Below, in pieces: positions 36,462-45,562 of a DNA stretch of 64,000 bases. This stretch comes from Ruegeria sp. EL01 (GTDB lineage: Bacteria > Pseudomonadota > Alphaproteobacteria > Rhodobacterales > Rhodobacteraceae). The stretch covers positions 186,001 through 250,000 of the forward strand of contig NZ_OMPS01000048.1 of assembly GCF_900313035.1 (NCBI RefSeq). Direction: 5' to 3'. The position numbers and the translations under genes are program-made. The notes under the pieces were generated by a model. It was not told the origin of the DNA. It ran no database searches and was given only the letters and a program-made list of their open reading frames with translations. Numbering within the stretch: position 1 is the stretch's first letter; the number at the start of each line of letters is the position of its first letter.

Positions 36462-38338
36462 TGAGCAAACCAAACGACAACCCTGCCGATCCGTTCAAAA
36501 AAGCGCTGGCCGAGGCGACCAAGGTCATGGCCGACGATCCCGAGCTGACAGTCAGCTATACAGTCGATCCGTCAGGGATGACGGGTGAGTCGATGCGCTT
36601 GCCGCAGGTCAGCCGCCGGATGACGCGCGAAGAGGTTTTACTGGCGCGGGGCACAGCGGATGCCTTGGCGTTGCAGCGCCGATATCATGACGATGCCACG
36701 CATAATCGCTATGCGCCTCCGGGTGATATGGCCCGGGATCTCTATGAGGCGATGGAGACAGCGCGTTGCGAGGCGATGGGCGCCCGGGATATGCCCGGCA
36801 CCGCCAGCAATATCGACGTCAAGATCGGGCATGAGGCGATCCGGCGCGGGTATGATCAATGCAAGCAACCGGCAGAGGCACCTTTGTCCGTGGCGGCGGG
36901 TTATCTGATCCGGCATCTGGCGACCGGGCGCGATCTGCCGCCCGCGGCTGAGAACGTCATGAACCTATGGCGCGGGTTTATCGAAGAACAGGCCGGCGGT
37001 GTACTTGAGAACCTTGATGAGGTGCTCTCGGACCAGGCCGAATTCGCCAAGTTTGCCCGCCAAATGATCAAGGATCTGGGGTACGGTGACCAGCTGGGCG
37101 ACGACCCGGATGAGCTGGACGACGAACAGGACGATCAGGCCGAGGACGACGCTGAAGAACAGCCCGATCCCGACAGCACCGGTCAGGATGATCAGGACGA
37201 ACAGGACGCCGACGCGACGCCTGAGCAAACGCAGGAAGAGCAGCAGGATCAATCTCAGGCCCAGGTCTCGATGGACGAGATGGCCGAAGATGAGATGGGC
37301 GATGAAGCTGAGATGCCCGAGGGCGAGGCCCCGATGGAGCCACCTGCCCCGCCGCCCGCGTCCGAGGCCGATCCGGACTATAAGGTCTATCTGAACACAC
37401 ATGACGAAGAGATTTTGGCCGAGGATTTGGCGGAACCGGCCGAGTTGGAGCGTTTGCGCGCCTATCTCGATCAGCAACTGGAGCCTTTGAAAGGTGCTGT
37501 CAGCCGTCTGGCCAACAAGTTGCAGCGTCGCTTGCAGGCGCAGCAGAACCGGTCTTGGGAATTCGACCGCGAAGAAGGTATTCTTGACGCTGGCCGTCTG
37601 GCGCGTGTGGTTGCAAACCCAACCACACCGCTGAGCTTTAAGGTCGAAAAGGATACCGAGTTCAGAGATACCGTTGTGACGTTGTTGCTGGACAATTCAG
37701 GCTCGATGCGCGGACGTCCGATCTCGATTGCGGCGATCTGCGCCGATGTTCTGGCGCGGACGCTGGAACGCTGCAACGTGAAGGTCGAGATTCTGGGCTT
37801 TACCACCCGGGCGTGGAAAGGCGGTCAGGCGCGCGAGGCGTGGCTGAACGATGGCCGCCCACAGCAACCAGGGCGTCTGAACGATCTGCGTCACATCGTC
37901 TACAAAGGCGCGGATGCGCCGTGGCGGCGGGCACGGCCCAACCTGGGCCTGATGATGAAAGAAGGCCTGCTGAAGGAAAACATTGACGGTGAGGCGCTGG
38001 AATGGGCCCATCGCCGGATGCTGGCGCGGCGTGAACAACGCAAGATCCTGATGGTGATCTCGGATGGCGCTCCGGTCGATGATTCTACACTAAGCGTGAA
38101 CCCCGCCAACTATCTGGAAAAACACCTGCGCGACGTGATCGCCATGGTAGAAAAGCGTAAGATAGTAGAACTGCTGGCCATCGGCATCGGCCATGACGTG
38201 ACCCGGTATTATGATCGGGCGGTGACGATCACCGATGTCGAACAACTGGCCGGTGCGATGACCGAGCAGTTGGCGGCGCTGTTTGACAGCGACCCCCGTG
38301 CCCGGGCGCGGGTGATGGGGATGAAGCGGGCCAGTTAA
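36461..38338 (+). CDS. cobT: Cobaltochelatase subunit CobT
   Basis: A 625-residue CobT. The N-terminal domain is followed by a long acidic stretch (about residues 205-320, dense in Asp, Glu and Gln) and a C-terminal von Willebrand A domain with the metal-ion site DNSGSMRG starting at Asp411, as in CobT and magnesium chelatase ChlD. It assembles with CobS on CobN. The ATG shares a base with the stop of the racemase-like gene. Its stop overlaps the stop end of a small convergent gene. Confidence 0.94.
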   Translation: MSKPNDNPADPFKKALAEATKVMADDPELTVSYTVDPSGMTGESMRLPQVSRRMTREEVLLARGTADALALQRRYHDDATHNRYAPPGDMARDLYEAMETARCEAMGARDMPGTASNIDVKIGHEAIRRGYDQCKQPAEAPLSVAAGYLIRHLATGRDLPPAAENVMNLWRGFIEEQAGGVLENLDEVLSDQAEFAKFARQMIKDLGYGDQLGDDPDELDDEQDDQAEDDAEEQPDPDSTGQDDQDEQDADATPEQTQEEQQDQSQAQVSMDEMAEDEMGDEAEMPEGEAPMEPPAPPPASEADPDYKVYLNTHDEEILAEDLAEPAELERLRAYLDQQLEPLKGAVSRLANKLQRRLQAQQNRSWEFDREEGILDAGRLARVVANPTTPLSFKVEKDTEFRDTVVTLLLDNSGSMRGRPISIAAICADVLARTLERCNVKVEILGFTTRAWKGGQAREAWLNDGRPQQPGRLNDLRHIVYKGADAPWRRARPNLGLMMKEGLLKENIDGEALEWAHRRMLARREQRKILMVISDGAPVDDSTLSVNPANYLEKHLRDVIAMVEKRKIVELLAIGIGHDVTRYYDRAVTITDVEQLAGAMTEQLAALFDSDPRARARVMGMKRAS

Positions 38339-38493
38339 ACCTGCTGCGGTCGGTGAAGTAACAAGCCAGCCAACAGGTTAAGCAATGGTTTGGGGGCCGG
38401 TTTTTCAGGCAGGCTTGCGAGGTTTCGCGGATCTGGCAGTGTGTGACGCGCGGCCGGGTGTTGCAAAAGGGCAATGTCGAATGGGGGCATCAT
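38335..38493 (-). CDS. Small 52-residue protein, convergent with cobT
   Basis: The frame MMPPFDIALLQHPAARHTL... to LLHRPQQV codes for 52 residues. A strong ribosome site, AGGAG (38502-38506), lies exactly eight bases before the first ATG (38493), which argues for real translation although the protein is short. It is Pro- and Leu-rich with a mildly hydrophobic C-terminal half. Its TAA overlaps the cobT stop. No family is recognised. Confidence 0.5.
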   Translation of the reverse strand: MMPPFDIALLQHPAARHTLPDPRNLASLPEKPAPKPLLNLLAGLLLHRPQQV

Positions 38494-38634
38494 GGTGTGA
38501 TCTCCTGTTTCAGATCTCATATTTGCCAACGAGTTAACGTGCCTGCTTGAAGATACTCTTGAGATTTCCCTAAGAAACCTTTGGGATTGCCGTTCAACCT
38601 TGTGAGGCCGGGTAAAACCGGGTGTATTCGCCCC

Positions 38635-39801
38635 ATGCGATATGAGTTTGCAGATTGTGTTCTGGATGTGGATCGTCATGTGTTGTTGCGCAGTGGCGAA
38701 ACCGTATCTGTCGAACCGCAAGTCTTTGATCTGTTGGAATTGCTGGCGGAAAGCCCCGGCAAGCTGGTTCCGCGTGAAGAGATTATCGAACGGGTCTGGA
38801 AGGGACGCTTCGTCTCGGATTCAACGATCAGCGCGCGCATCGCTGCGGCCCGGAAAGCCGTGGGGGACGATGGCAAGACGCAGCGGATCATAAAAACGAT
38901 TGTGCGGCGTGGATTGCAATTGGCGACAGACGTGAACCGCGATGCTGCAAAGGCGCAAAAAAATGACCCGCAAACGCAGCAATTGCGATATGCCCAAAGT
39001 CGGACAGGACAGATCGTCCCGTATACTTTGGCAGGCGATGGGTTGCCGGTTCTTCGCATAGGGTCCGTTGTTCATGATCTGGAGGCCGAATGGCGCTTGC
39101 CGGGCGAGCGTACCCGGCTGACTGACATGACAAATCGGTTTCACTTGCTGCGTTACAACAAGGATCACCGCGCAATGTCGGATTCCACCCGGCAGGTTAC
39201 TTACGACCGCAGGATTGATGAAATTCTGACCGTGACCAAGGCAGCAGGATTTGACCAGTTCTCCATTTTGGCAGAGTTCAGCGGAACCTTTCCCGCCCTC
39301 CATTTCGCCGCGCGATATCCGGATCGTGTGAAAAAACTGGTGCTTGCGGGCGGCTGGGCCGAAGGCCGCGACCACCGGGCGGGATCAGAACAACCGGATT
39401 CAATCCGGACGCTGATTGAAGAAGGTTGGCAAACGCCCGGAAGCGGATACGCAATGGGTTCCATGCTGAGCTATTTCCCGGATGGTCCGCTGGACAGCGT
39501 CCGGTTGATGGTTAACGAGATGCAGTCGCTTTATTCGCGCGAGCAAAAGCTTGAATATCGCGATACCGGCAACAGCGCGTCCGTCGTCCATCTGTTGCCG
39601 GATGTAAAATGCCCTACCTTGGTTCTGCACGGGCGGCATTCTGCAGTTCATCCGTTGCCAGAGGCGCGGAAACTGGCGGCAGGAATACCCAACGCCTCAC
39701 TGGTGGTCCTGGAAACCGGCAATCAGATCCCCCTGCCCGGAAACGCCGCATATGACACTTACATGAAAAGCCTAACCGCGTTCCTTGAAGCCCCCGATTA
39801 A
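38635..39801 (+). CDS. Winged-helix regulator fused to an alpha/beta-hydrolase-like domain
   Basis: A 388-residue two-domain protein. Residues 1-100 form an OmpR/CadC-type winged helix (MRYEFADCVLDVDRHVLLRSG, EPQVFDLLELLAESPGKLVPREEIIERVW, then the recognition region SDSTISARIAAARKAVGDDG). The rest (about 125-388) is an alpha/beta-hydrolase fold: AEFSGTFPALHFAARYPDRVKKLVL at the nucleophile turn and CPTLVLHGRHSAVHPLPEARKLA near the acid. The segment that usually reads NHIPLPGEP at the catalytic His reads NQIPLPGNA, and the Ser turn is not G-x-S-x-G. It may sense a small molecule rather than hydrolyse one. ATG 38635 is used; the frame's TTG at 38581 adds nothing conserved. Confidence 0.8.
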   Translation: MRYEFADCVLDVDRHVLLRSGETVSVEPQVFDLLELLAESPGKLVPREEIIERVWKGRFVSDSTISARIAAARKAVGDDGKTQRIIKTIVRRGLQLATDVNRDAAKAQKNDPQTQQLRYAQSRTGQIVPYTLAGDGLPVLRIGSVVHDLEAEWRLPGERTRLTDMTNRFHLLRYNKDHRAMSDSTRQVTYDRRIDEILTVTKAAGFDQFSILAEFSGTFPALHFAARYPDRVKKLVLAGGWAEGRDHRAGSEQPDSIRTLIEEGWQTPGSGYAMGSMLSYFPDGPLDSVRLMVNEMQSLYSREQKLEYRDTGNSASVVHLLPDVKCPTLVLHGRHSAVHPLPEARKLAAGIPNASLVVLETGNQIPLPGNAAYDTYMKSLTAFLEAPD

Positions 39802-39875
39802 GGTCGGATCGGGCGCTGGACATTTCTCGGCACAGCGCTCAGGTTTCACCGCGATCAGTCAAGAATGAGGCCCCC

Positions 39876-41666
39876 ATGTTCCAGTCTTTCAAAGTCACCG
39901 CGCGCCCGGAACAAGGCCCTCCTCGGCTGGCGGCCTTGCGAGGCGAGATGGCGAGCGAAGGGTTGGACGGATTTCTCGTCCCTCGGGCGGATGCCCATCA
40001 GGGTGAGTATGTGGCACCCCGGGATGAGAGGCTGGTGTGGTTGACCGGTTTCACCGGATCGGCCGGGTTTTGCGCGGCACTTGCAGATGTGGCCGGGGTG
40101 TTTGTCGACGGGCGCTATCGGACGCAGGTCAAGGCTCAGGTGGCGCAGGATTACACGCCGGTTCCTTGGCCTGAAGTTGGCTTAAGCGCCTGGTTGAAGG
40201 AACAGTTGCCAAACGGCGGTAACGTCGGGTTTGACCCATGGTTGCACACAACGGGGCAGATCGCGAAGGCACGGGTTGATCTGGACGGCTGTGGCATCAC
40301 GCTGGTGCAATGCGACAATCTGGTGGACCGCGTTTGGAGCGATCAACCCACGCCACCGATGAACCCGGTCAAGGCACATCCGATTGAATTTGCTGGTGAA
40401 ACCGCGGACAGCAAGATCGGTCGATTGGCGGATGGTTTAAAACAGGACGGATGCACGGCGGCGGTGATCACCCTGCCGGATTCCATCATGTGGTTGTTGA
40501 ACATCCGGGGATCGGACATCCCCTATAATCCAGTGGCCCACGGGTTTGCCATTCTGCACGCCGACGCCCGAGTGGTTCTGTTCATGGCCGCCGAAAAGCT
40601 GGTCGGCGTGGAAGGTCATTTAAGCCCGCATGTCCTGGTGCACGATCCGTCCGAATTTCTGGACTCGGTGGGCAAGTTGGAAGGGCGCATTCAGGTTGAT
40701 CCCGGCACCCTGCCCAAGATTGTGGCGGATGCGCTGGGTGAGAGCATGGCCGAAGGTGGCGATCCCTGCGCCCTGCCCAAAGCCTGCAAAAACCCCTCTG
40801 AAATCGCGGGCAGCGCCGAAGCGCATCTGCGCGATGCGGTCGCTGTCACGGAAACGTTGTGCTGGTTGGATGCACAAGCCCCCAGCAGTCTGACGGAATC
40901 TCAGGTTGTGACGCGGCTTGAAGAAAATCGTCGCAAGGACAATGCGCTGCAGGACATCTCGTTCGATACGATCGCGGGGACCGGGCCGAACGGGGCCATC
41001 ATGCATTACCGTGTGACCGACGAGACGGACAGCAAGCTGGAGAACGGTCAACTGCTGGTGCTGGACAGCGGCGGTCAGTATCTGGATGGCACAACGGACA
41101 TCACGAGAACCATTGCAATTGGCGCGGTCGGCGACGAGGAGAAGGCCTGTTTCACCCGCGTGCTGAAGGGCATGATCAACCTGTCGATGCTGCGCTGGCC
41201 GGTGGGGTTAGCAGGGCGCGATATCGAATGCGTGGCGCGCACGCCGCTGTGGCTGGCGGGGCAGGATTTCAACCACGGGGTCGGGCACGGCGTCGGCGCT
41301 TATCTGAGCGTGCACGAAGGTCCGCAACGTTTGTCCAAACTCAGCCACGTACCGCTTGAGCCCGGCATGATCCTGTCGAATGAACCGGGATATTACCGCG
41401 AAGGCGCATTTGGCATCCGGATCGAGAACTTGGTGGTGGTGGAAGACGCCAACACTCTGCCCGGTGGTGATGCGGAACGAGCCATGCTGCGTTGGCGTAC
41501 ACTGACTTACGTCCCCATCGACCGCCGCTTGATTGTGATCGACATGCTGACGGCGGATGAACGCGCTTGGCTGAATGCCTATCACCGCGATGTTGTAGAA
41601 AAGATCCGGCCAAGGCTGGGCGCGGACGCGCAACTGTGGTTGGATGCCGCAACCGCGCCGATCTGA
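39876..41666 (+). CDS. pepP: Xaa-Pro aminopeptidase (M24B)
   Basis: A 596-residue three-domain aminopeptidase P. Two creatinase-like N-terminal domains precede the pita-bread catalytic domain, whose five metal ligands can all be seen: LDSGGQYLDGTTDITRT (two Asp), GVGHGVGAYLSVHEGP (His), LSNEPGYY (Glu) and GIRIENLVVV (Glu). It removes N-terminal residues before proline. The length is that of the long, eukaryote-like form common in alphaproteobacteria. It stands with the DUF427 gene 63 bases downstream. Confidence 0.92.
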   Translation: MFQSFKVTARPEQGPPRLAALRGEMASEGLDGFLVPRADAHQGEYVAPRDERLVWLTGFTGSAGFCAALADVAGVFVDGRYRTQVKAQVAQDYTPVPWPEVGLSAWLKEQLPNGGNVGFDPWLHTTGQIAKARVDLDGCGITLVQCDNLVDRVWSDQPTPPMNPVKAHPIEFAGETADSKIGRLADGLKQDGCTAAVITLPDSIMWLLNIRGSDIPYNPVAHGFAILHADARVVLFMAAEKLVGVEGHLSPHVLVHDPSEFLDSVGKLEGRIQVDPGTLPKIVADALGESMAEGGDPCALPKACKNPSEIAGSAEAHLRDAVAVTETLCWLDAQAPSSLTESQVVTRLEENRRKDNALQDISFDTIAGTGPNGAIMHYRVTDETDSKLENGQLLVLDSGGQYLDGTTDITRTIAIGAVGDEEKACFTRVLKGMINLSMLRWPVGLAGRDIECVARTPLWLAGQDFNHGVGHGVGAYLSVHEGPQRLSKLSHVPLEPGMILSNEPGYYREGAFGIRIENLVVVEDANTLPGGDAERAMLRWRTLTYVPIDRRLIVIDMLTADERAWLNAYHRDVVEKIRPRLGADAQLWLDAATAPI

Positions 41667-41729
41667 TACCGGACTGTTACACAGACCGGGCTGAGGAGAG
41701 GCCCTGACACGACGAGAGTAGGAGTAGAA

Positions 41730-42071
41730 ATGACTGAGATCACGATCCAAAAAGCGCCCGGCAAATGGAGCGTCCGCTCGGGCGGGGCGATTCTGGGCGA
41801 AACAAACAACGCGCTGGAATTGCACGAAGGCGATCTGGATCCTGTGATCTATTTTCCACGCTCGGACATCGCGATGGCGTTTCTGGATCAGACCGACAAG
41901 GTAACCCATTGCCCGCACAAGGGCGACGCAACACATTTTTCCATCGTCAACAAATCTTCGGTGACGGAAAACGCGGCGTGGAGTTATGAAAATCCGATCC
42001 CGGCCGTGGCCCAGATCAAAGGGTATCTGGCATTTTATGCACTGGAATCGGTGAACGTCGAACAGATCTAA
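41730..42071 (+). CDS. DUF427 family protein
   Basis: A 113-residue DUF427 protein. The family's segments are clear: VRSGGAILGETNNALELHEG, PVIYFPRSDIAMAFLDQTDKVTHCPHKGDATHFSI, and WSYENPIPAVAQIKGYLAFYALESVNVE. The fold is known but the function is not. TAGGAG eight bases before the ATG is a good ribosome site. It may be read with the Xaa-Pro aminopeptidase gene. An inverted repeat follows it. Confidence 0.85.
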   Translation: MTEITIQKAPGKWSVRSGGAILGETNNALELHEGDLDPVIYFPRSDIAMAFLDQTDKVTHCPHKGDATHFSIVNKSSVTENAAWSYENPIPAVAQIKGYLAFYALESVNVEQI

Positions 42072-42079
42072 TCTGTGAA

Positions 42080-42108
42080 AGGTCCGAGTAGCCAACGCAG
42101 TCGGACCT
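42080..42108. terminator. Inverted repeat between convergent DUF427 and YozG-like genes
   Basis: AGGTCCGA (42080-42087) pairs perfectly with TCGGACCT (42101-42108) across a 13-base loop. There is no T-run, but the place between two convergent genes suits a bidirectional terminator. Confidence 0.45.
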
Positions 42109-42119
42109 GCCGCTATTTC

Positions 42120-42326
42120 TTAGTCAGGCTCGAAACTCAGGATATCGCCTGGCTGACACTCAAGATACTTGCAGATCGCGTCCAGTGTCGAAAACCGGAC
42201 GCCTTTTATTTTGCCTGATTTGATCAGCGAAAGGTTCGTCTCGGACAACCCGATTGCGGCCGCCAATTCCCGCGAGGAGACTTTGCGCTTTACTAGCATC
42301 AGGTCGAGATTCACCTGAATGGTCAT
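42120..42326 (-). CDS. YozG-like helix-turn-helix (Cro/C1 type) regulator
   Basis: A 68-residue single-domain regulator: VNLDLMLVKRKVSSRELAAAIGLSETNLSLIKSGKIKGVRFSTLDAICKYLECQPGDIL. This is the compact XRE form usually found beside DUF2975 genes. The frame extends to 42413, but ATG at 42326 follows GGGGGA and begins just before the first helix. It follows the DUF2975 gene by 10 bases. Confidence 0.87.
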   Translation of the reverse strand: MTIQVNLDLMLVKRKVSSRELAAAIGLSETNLSLIKSGKIKGVRFSTLDAICKYLECQPGDILSFEPD

Positions 42327-42336
42327 GCAGTCCCCC

Positions 42337-42846
42337 TTAGAGAAAATGTTTGTTTTCATCTTCGGCCTGCCAGGCACGCCCAAGCGTTTGCGAGATCGCC
42401 AGCAACACAACACCGGTTATGGCAAAGATAATATCCAGATCCAGCGGGTCCCAGCCAAACTCGAATCCTTCGGTCGACTCCAAACCGATCACGATCAGGT
42501 ACGGTATCACGGCTGAAATGACGTTGTACCCAATCCAGAACCCGATCAGCCCCCAGGCCATGCGACGCAGATTGCGCGCCAGATCGCGAAAATCCTGATC
42601 CTGCCCGCCGTTCAGAATTGACCAGGCGCCACGAAACGCTCCTGCCAGTGACAGTAGCGCAAGAAGGGTCAGTACCAGTCCGATAATCAACGTCCAAACT
42701 GGCGGGGACGAAGGTTGCGTCGGAAAATCGAACATTTCCCATATCTCGTTGTGAAGGCCCAATATTTGGCCAAGCCAGAGGAAGCCAAAAATAAAGAAAT
42801 AGTAGGTCGTGCTTACCGCCATCGCCGCTTTTGCAAGAAACGTCAT
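42337..42846 (-). CDS. DUF2975 family membrane protein
   Basis: A 169-residue membrane protein with four helices, typical of DUF2975. Conserved stretches include the loop with WSILNGGQDQDFRDLARNLRRMAWGLIGFW. AGGAGG lies directly upstream of the ATG. It is followed by a small XRE regulator, the standard partner of this family in many bacteria. The function of the pair is unknown; a membrane sensor with a small repressor is a common guess. Confidence 0.85.
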   Translation of the reverse strand: MTFLAKAAMAVSTTYYFFIFGFLWLGQILGLHNEIWEMFDFPTQPSSPPVWTLIIGLVLTLLALLSLAGAFRGAWSILNGGQDQDFRDLARNLRRMAWGLIGFWIGYNVISAVIPYLIVIGLESTEGFEFGWDPLDLDIIFAITGVVLLAISQTLGRAWQAEDENKHFL

Positions 42847-43009
42847 CGAACCTCCTGTGTTGCCGAGCGTACTTATCGCAACTCGTCAAGTATGCAAACC
42901 CTTACTTCGTATTATTTAAATAAAACATAAAAAACTCATTGAAAAGCATTGATGCGTTCACTAGATCCATTGCCGAATACTTCGATCACTCTAAGAAAAG
43001 GACAAAATG

Positions 43010-43375
43010 ATGAAACTCACCAATTCTTGCAGCCTGTTGATGATTGGGCTGACAGTCGCGGCCTGTTCGGAAAATGCGGACACATTGATCGTGGATGGCC
43101 AGAAAAAAGCGAATTTCCAATCTGATCTGACGGCCTGCCAGCAGGTGTCGCTACAGCGTGAAAAATCCAATAGCGGTGCTATCACAGGCGCAGTGGTTGG
43201 AGGACTGATCGGCGCAGCTGAGGCAGGTAGTGGTGACGCACTTGCAGGGCTTGGCGTTGGTGCAGCGGTTGGCGGTCTCGTGGGAACAGTAGAGGACTCG
43301 GCCGACACTGAAGAAGCCCGAGGCGGTATTGTATTTAACTGTATGCGCGGTCGAGGCCACAATGTTGTTGGCTAG
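43010..43375 (+). CDS. Glycine-zipper lipoprotein-like small protein
   Basis: A 121-residue exported protein. The N-terminus KLTNSCSLLMIGLTVAAC is a short lipoprotein-type signal with the cysteine in AAC. The middle holds a glycine-zipper run (GAITGAVVGGLIGAAEAGSG and GLGVGAAVGGLVGT), as in outer-membrane glycine-zipper proteins such as the SlyB/YMGG groups. AAGGA lies seven bases before ATG 43010 and only four before ATG 43007, so 43010 is preferred. Its end overlaps the start of the next lipoprotein gene by 14 bases. Confidence 0.75.
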   Translation: MKLTNSCSLLMIGLTVAACSENADTLIVDGQKKANFQSDLTACQQVSLQREKSNSGAITGAVVGGLIGAAEAGSGDALAGLGVGAAVGGLVGTVEDSADTEEARGGIVFNCMRGRGHNVVG

Positions 43376-43988
43376 AAAAGGTCTTTCGCTGCGTGGCCGA
43401 CGCCTGAGTCGCTATGCTGCCGCAATGGCGGCAATGGCGGCGATATTGATGGCGGGGTGCACGCAGATGTCCGTCCTGGCGTGGAATCAGGTCCCAATGA
43501 CTGAATTCCACGTCGACGGCACGCGGTTGTATATGCAGGGGGCTATCAACTCGAAGACGCTGAAACAGTTTGAAGACGTTTATGCCAAGCATCCCAACAT
43601 CAAGACGTTGGTCGAACTGGATGTTCCTGGATCGCTTGATGATGACACCATGATTGCGCTGGCCTACCGAGTACGAGAGCTGGGTCTGAACACCCATCTT
43701 GAAGCTTCCAGCCTGATCCAGTCAGGCGGGGTGGATCTGTTTCTGGCGGGTGTCCGTCGCACCATGGCGCCCGGCGCGCAGATTGGCGTGCATTCTTGGT
43801 CAGACGGATCGCGCGACGCGAAAGACTATCCCCGCGATGCCCCCGAACACGAACAGAACCGGTTGTACATCGAGCGCATGCTGGGCGATGATTCATTCTA
43901 TTGGTTCACAATCTATGCCGCGCCCGCCGATGACATACACTTCATGTCGAGTACCGAGATCAAGAAATACGGGTTGTTGTCGAGATAG
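43362..43988 (+). CDS. Lipoprotein with ClpP/crotonase-like fold
   Basis: A 208-residue protein. A basic N-terminus and hydrophobic run end in AAILMAGC, a good lipobox. The mature domain follows a ClpP-like plan: MQGAINSKTLKQFEDVYAKHP, VELDVPGSLDDDT, then EASSLIQSGGVDLFLAGVRRTM (Ser in the nucleophile place) and GAQIGVHSWSDGS (His). This layout is like predicted periplasmic ClpP-type proteins, but the family is not established here. The gene begins within the end of the glycine-zipper gene, so the two are coupled, and a terminator follows. Confidence 0.75.
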   Translation: MLLARKGLSLRGRRLSRYAAAMAAMAAILMAGCTQMSVLAWNQVPMTEFHVDGTRLYMQGAINSKTLKQFEDVYAKHPNIKTLVELDVPGSLDDDTMIALAYRVRELGLNTHLEASSLIQSGGVDLFLAGVRRTMAPGAQIGVHSWSDGSRDAKDYPRDAPEHEQNRLYIERMLGDDSFYWFTIYAAPADDIHFMSSTEIKKYGLLSR

Positions 43989-44017
43989 CCACCCGAATGG
44001 CCCTAATCGATTTGACC

Positions 44018-44056
44018 GCAGGCACGTAGATTTCAACTCGCGTGCCTGCTGCTTTT
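44018..44056 (+). terminator. Terminator after the lipoprotein pair
   Basis: GCAGGCACG (44018-44026) pairs with CGTGCCTGC (44041-44049), followed by TGCTTTTT. It lies about 30 bases past the lipoprotein stop. Confidence 0.75.
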
Positions 44057-44191
44057 TAATCGGCACATATCCTCTCCGTTTCGCGAACGTCTAAAAGTGG
44101 TGAGATCCGATCACATGCTGCTCACGCGGCTGTGGCATGCATGTGAGCGTCCCTGCGTGCATATTGGACCTGAACAGAAAGGGAGCGGGCC

Positions 44192-45559
44192 ATGTCGATT
44201 TCTCGTCGCAGCTTTGTTGGATTGGCCGGGGCTGGCGCATTAGCTCCGGCTGCGCTTTGGGCCCAACAGGACCCGGTGCTTGAGGCGGTTCGCAGCACGC
44301 TTTATGGCGCCCGGACCGAGTTTGAGGCGCACATGGCGTTTCTAAAGGATCGCGGCAACCCTGACGTTGTCCCGGCCCTGCTAACGGGCATGCGGTTTTC
44401 TGACAGGCGAAGAGGCAACATCGTCGAAGTGATGGAGGCTCTGACAGGTCAGCAACTGGGTACCGACTGGTTCGAATGGATGTTGTGGCAGGAACGCAAC
44501 CCGCAGGTGGTACCCCACCCATCCCTGATCCCGTTCAAACGCGAAGTTCTACTGGGTGTCGATTCCAATTTCGATGTGTTCCTGCGACCAGAATATCTGC
44601 AACACAACAAGATGAAGATCAGGCTGGGAGAGATCGCCTGGGGTGGGGTGCGCAAGGATGGCATCCCGTCTCTGGACAACCCAACACTGATTTCCGCCGC
44701 ACGCGCCAGCTATATGAAGGGTGACGATCTGGTGTTTGGCGTGGCGATCAACGGGGATGAACGGGCTTACCCCCTGCGGATCATGGGTTGGCACGAGATG
44801 TTCAATGATGTGATCGGCGGCGTGCCGGTTGCCTTGGCTTACTGTACCCTATGCGGTTCGGGCATCCTGTTTGAAACGCAGGTTCAGGGACGGAAGAAAC
44901 CGCTGGTGTTTGGCTCATCCGGGTTCCTGTATCGATCCAACAAGCTGATGTTCGATCGCGCGACACATTCGCTGTGGAACCAATATACCGGAAAACCGGT
45001 GGTGGGGCCGCTTGTGGATAGCGGGATAGCCCTAAAGCAGCGCCCTGTTGTTATCACGACCTGGGACAGCTGGACGTCCTCGCATCCGCGCACGCGGGTT
45101 TTGTCGTTGAAGACAGGACATCGCCGCAACTATGGGTCGGGTGTTGTTTACCGGGACTATTTTGCGTCAAGCGAGTTGATGTTTCCAGCGCTGGTAGATC
45201 AGTCCAGGCATCAGCAGAAGGATTACGTGTTTGCGGTGCGCCAATTTGGGGCGGCGCGGGCATGGCCGTTGGATGCGTTCAAGCGAACCCCGGTGATCAA
45301 TGACGCCATCGCCGGCCGTCCGTTGGTTTTGATCGGTGATCCGGCCGAGCGCAGTGTCCGGGCCTATGAACGCAAATCCCACAAATTCAGCGCGTCAGGG
45401 CGCGGGTTGCGGGATGCCACTGGGTCTGACTGGACCGTCACGGAAGAGGCGATTGTAAGTGTGGATGGCACACGGTTGCCGCGGGTGGCTGGTCATATCT
45501 CGTACTGGTTCGCGTGGGACAACTATCTGGGCGACGCCGCAAGCGTGTATGACGGCTGA
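44192..45559 (+). CDS. Tat-exported DUF3179 domain protein
   Basis: A 455-residue protein with a twin-arginine signal (SRRSFVGLAGAGALAP, cleavage near ALWAQ). The mature part has the DUF3179 hallmark block: GVAINGDERAYPLRIMGWHEMFND, VALAYCTLCGSGILFET with two Cys, then GSSGFLYRSNKLMFDRATHSLWNQYTGKPVVGP. Export in folded form suggests a cofactor or metal, but the activity of the family is unknown. GGGAG before the ATG supports the start. It converges on the ClC gene with only three bases between. Confidence 0.87.
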   Translation: MSISRRSFVGLAGAGALAPAALWAQQDPVLEAVRSTLYGARTEFEAHMAFLKDRGNPDVVPALLTGMRFSDRRRGNIVEVMEALTGQQLGTDWFEWMLWQERNPQVVPHPSLIPFKREVLLGVDSNFDVFLRPEYLQHNKMKIRLGEIAWGGVRKDGIPSLDNPTLISAARASYMKGDDLVFGVAINGDERAYPLRIMGWHEMFNDVIGGVPVALAYCTLCGSGILFETQVQGRKKPLVFGSSGFLYRSNKLMFDRATHSLWNQYTGKPVVGPLVDSGIALKQRPVVITTWDSWTSSHPRTRVLSLKTGHRRNYGSGVVYRDYFASSELMFPALVDQSRHQQKDYVFAVRQFGAARAWPLDAFKRTPVINDAIAGRPLVLIGDPAERSVRAYERKSHKFSASGRGLRDATGSDWTVTEEAIVSVDGTRLPRVAGHISYWFAWDNYLGDAASVYDG

Positions 45560-45562
45560 GGG

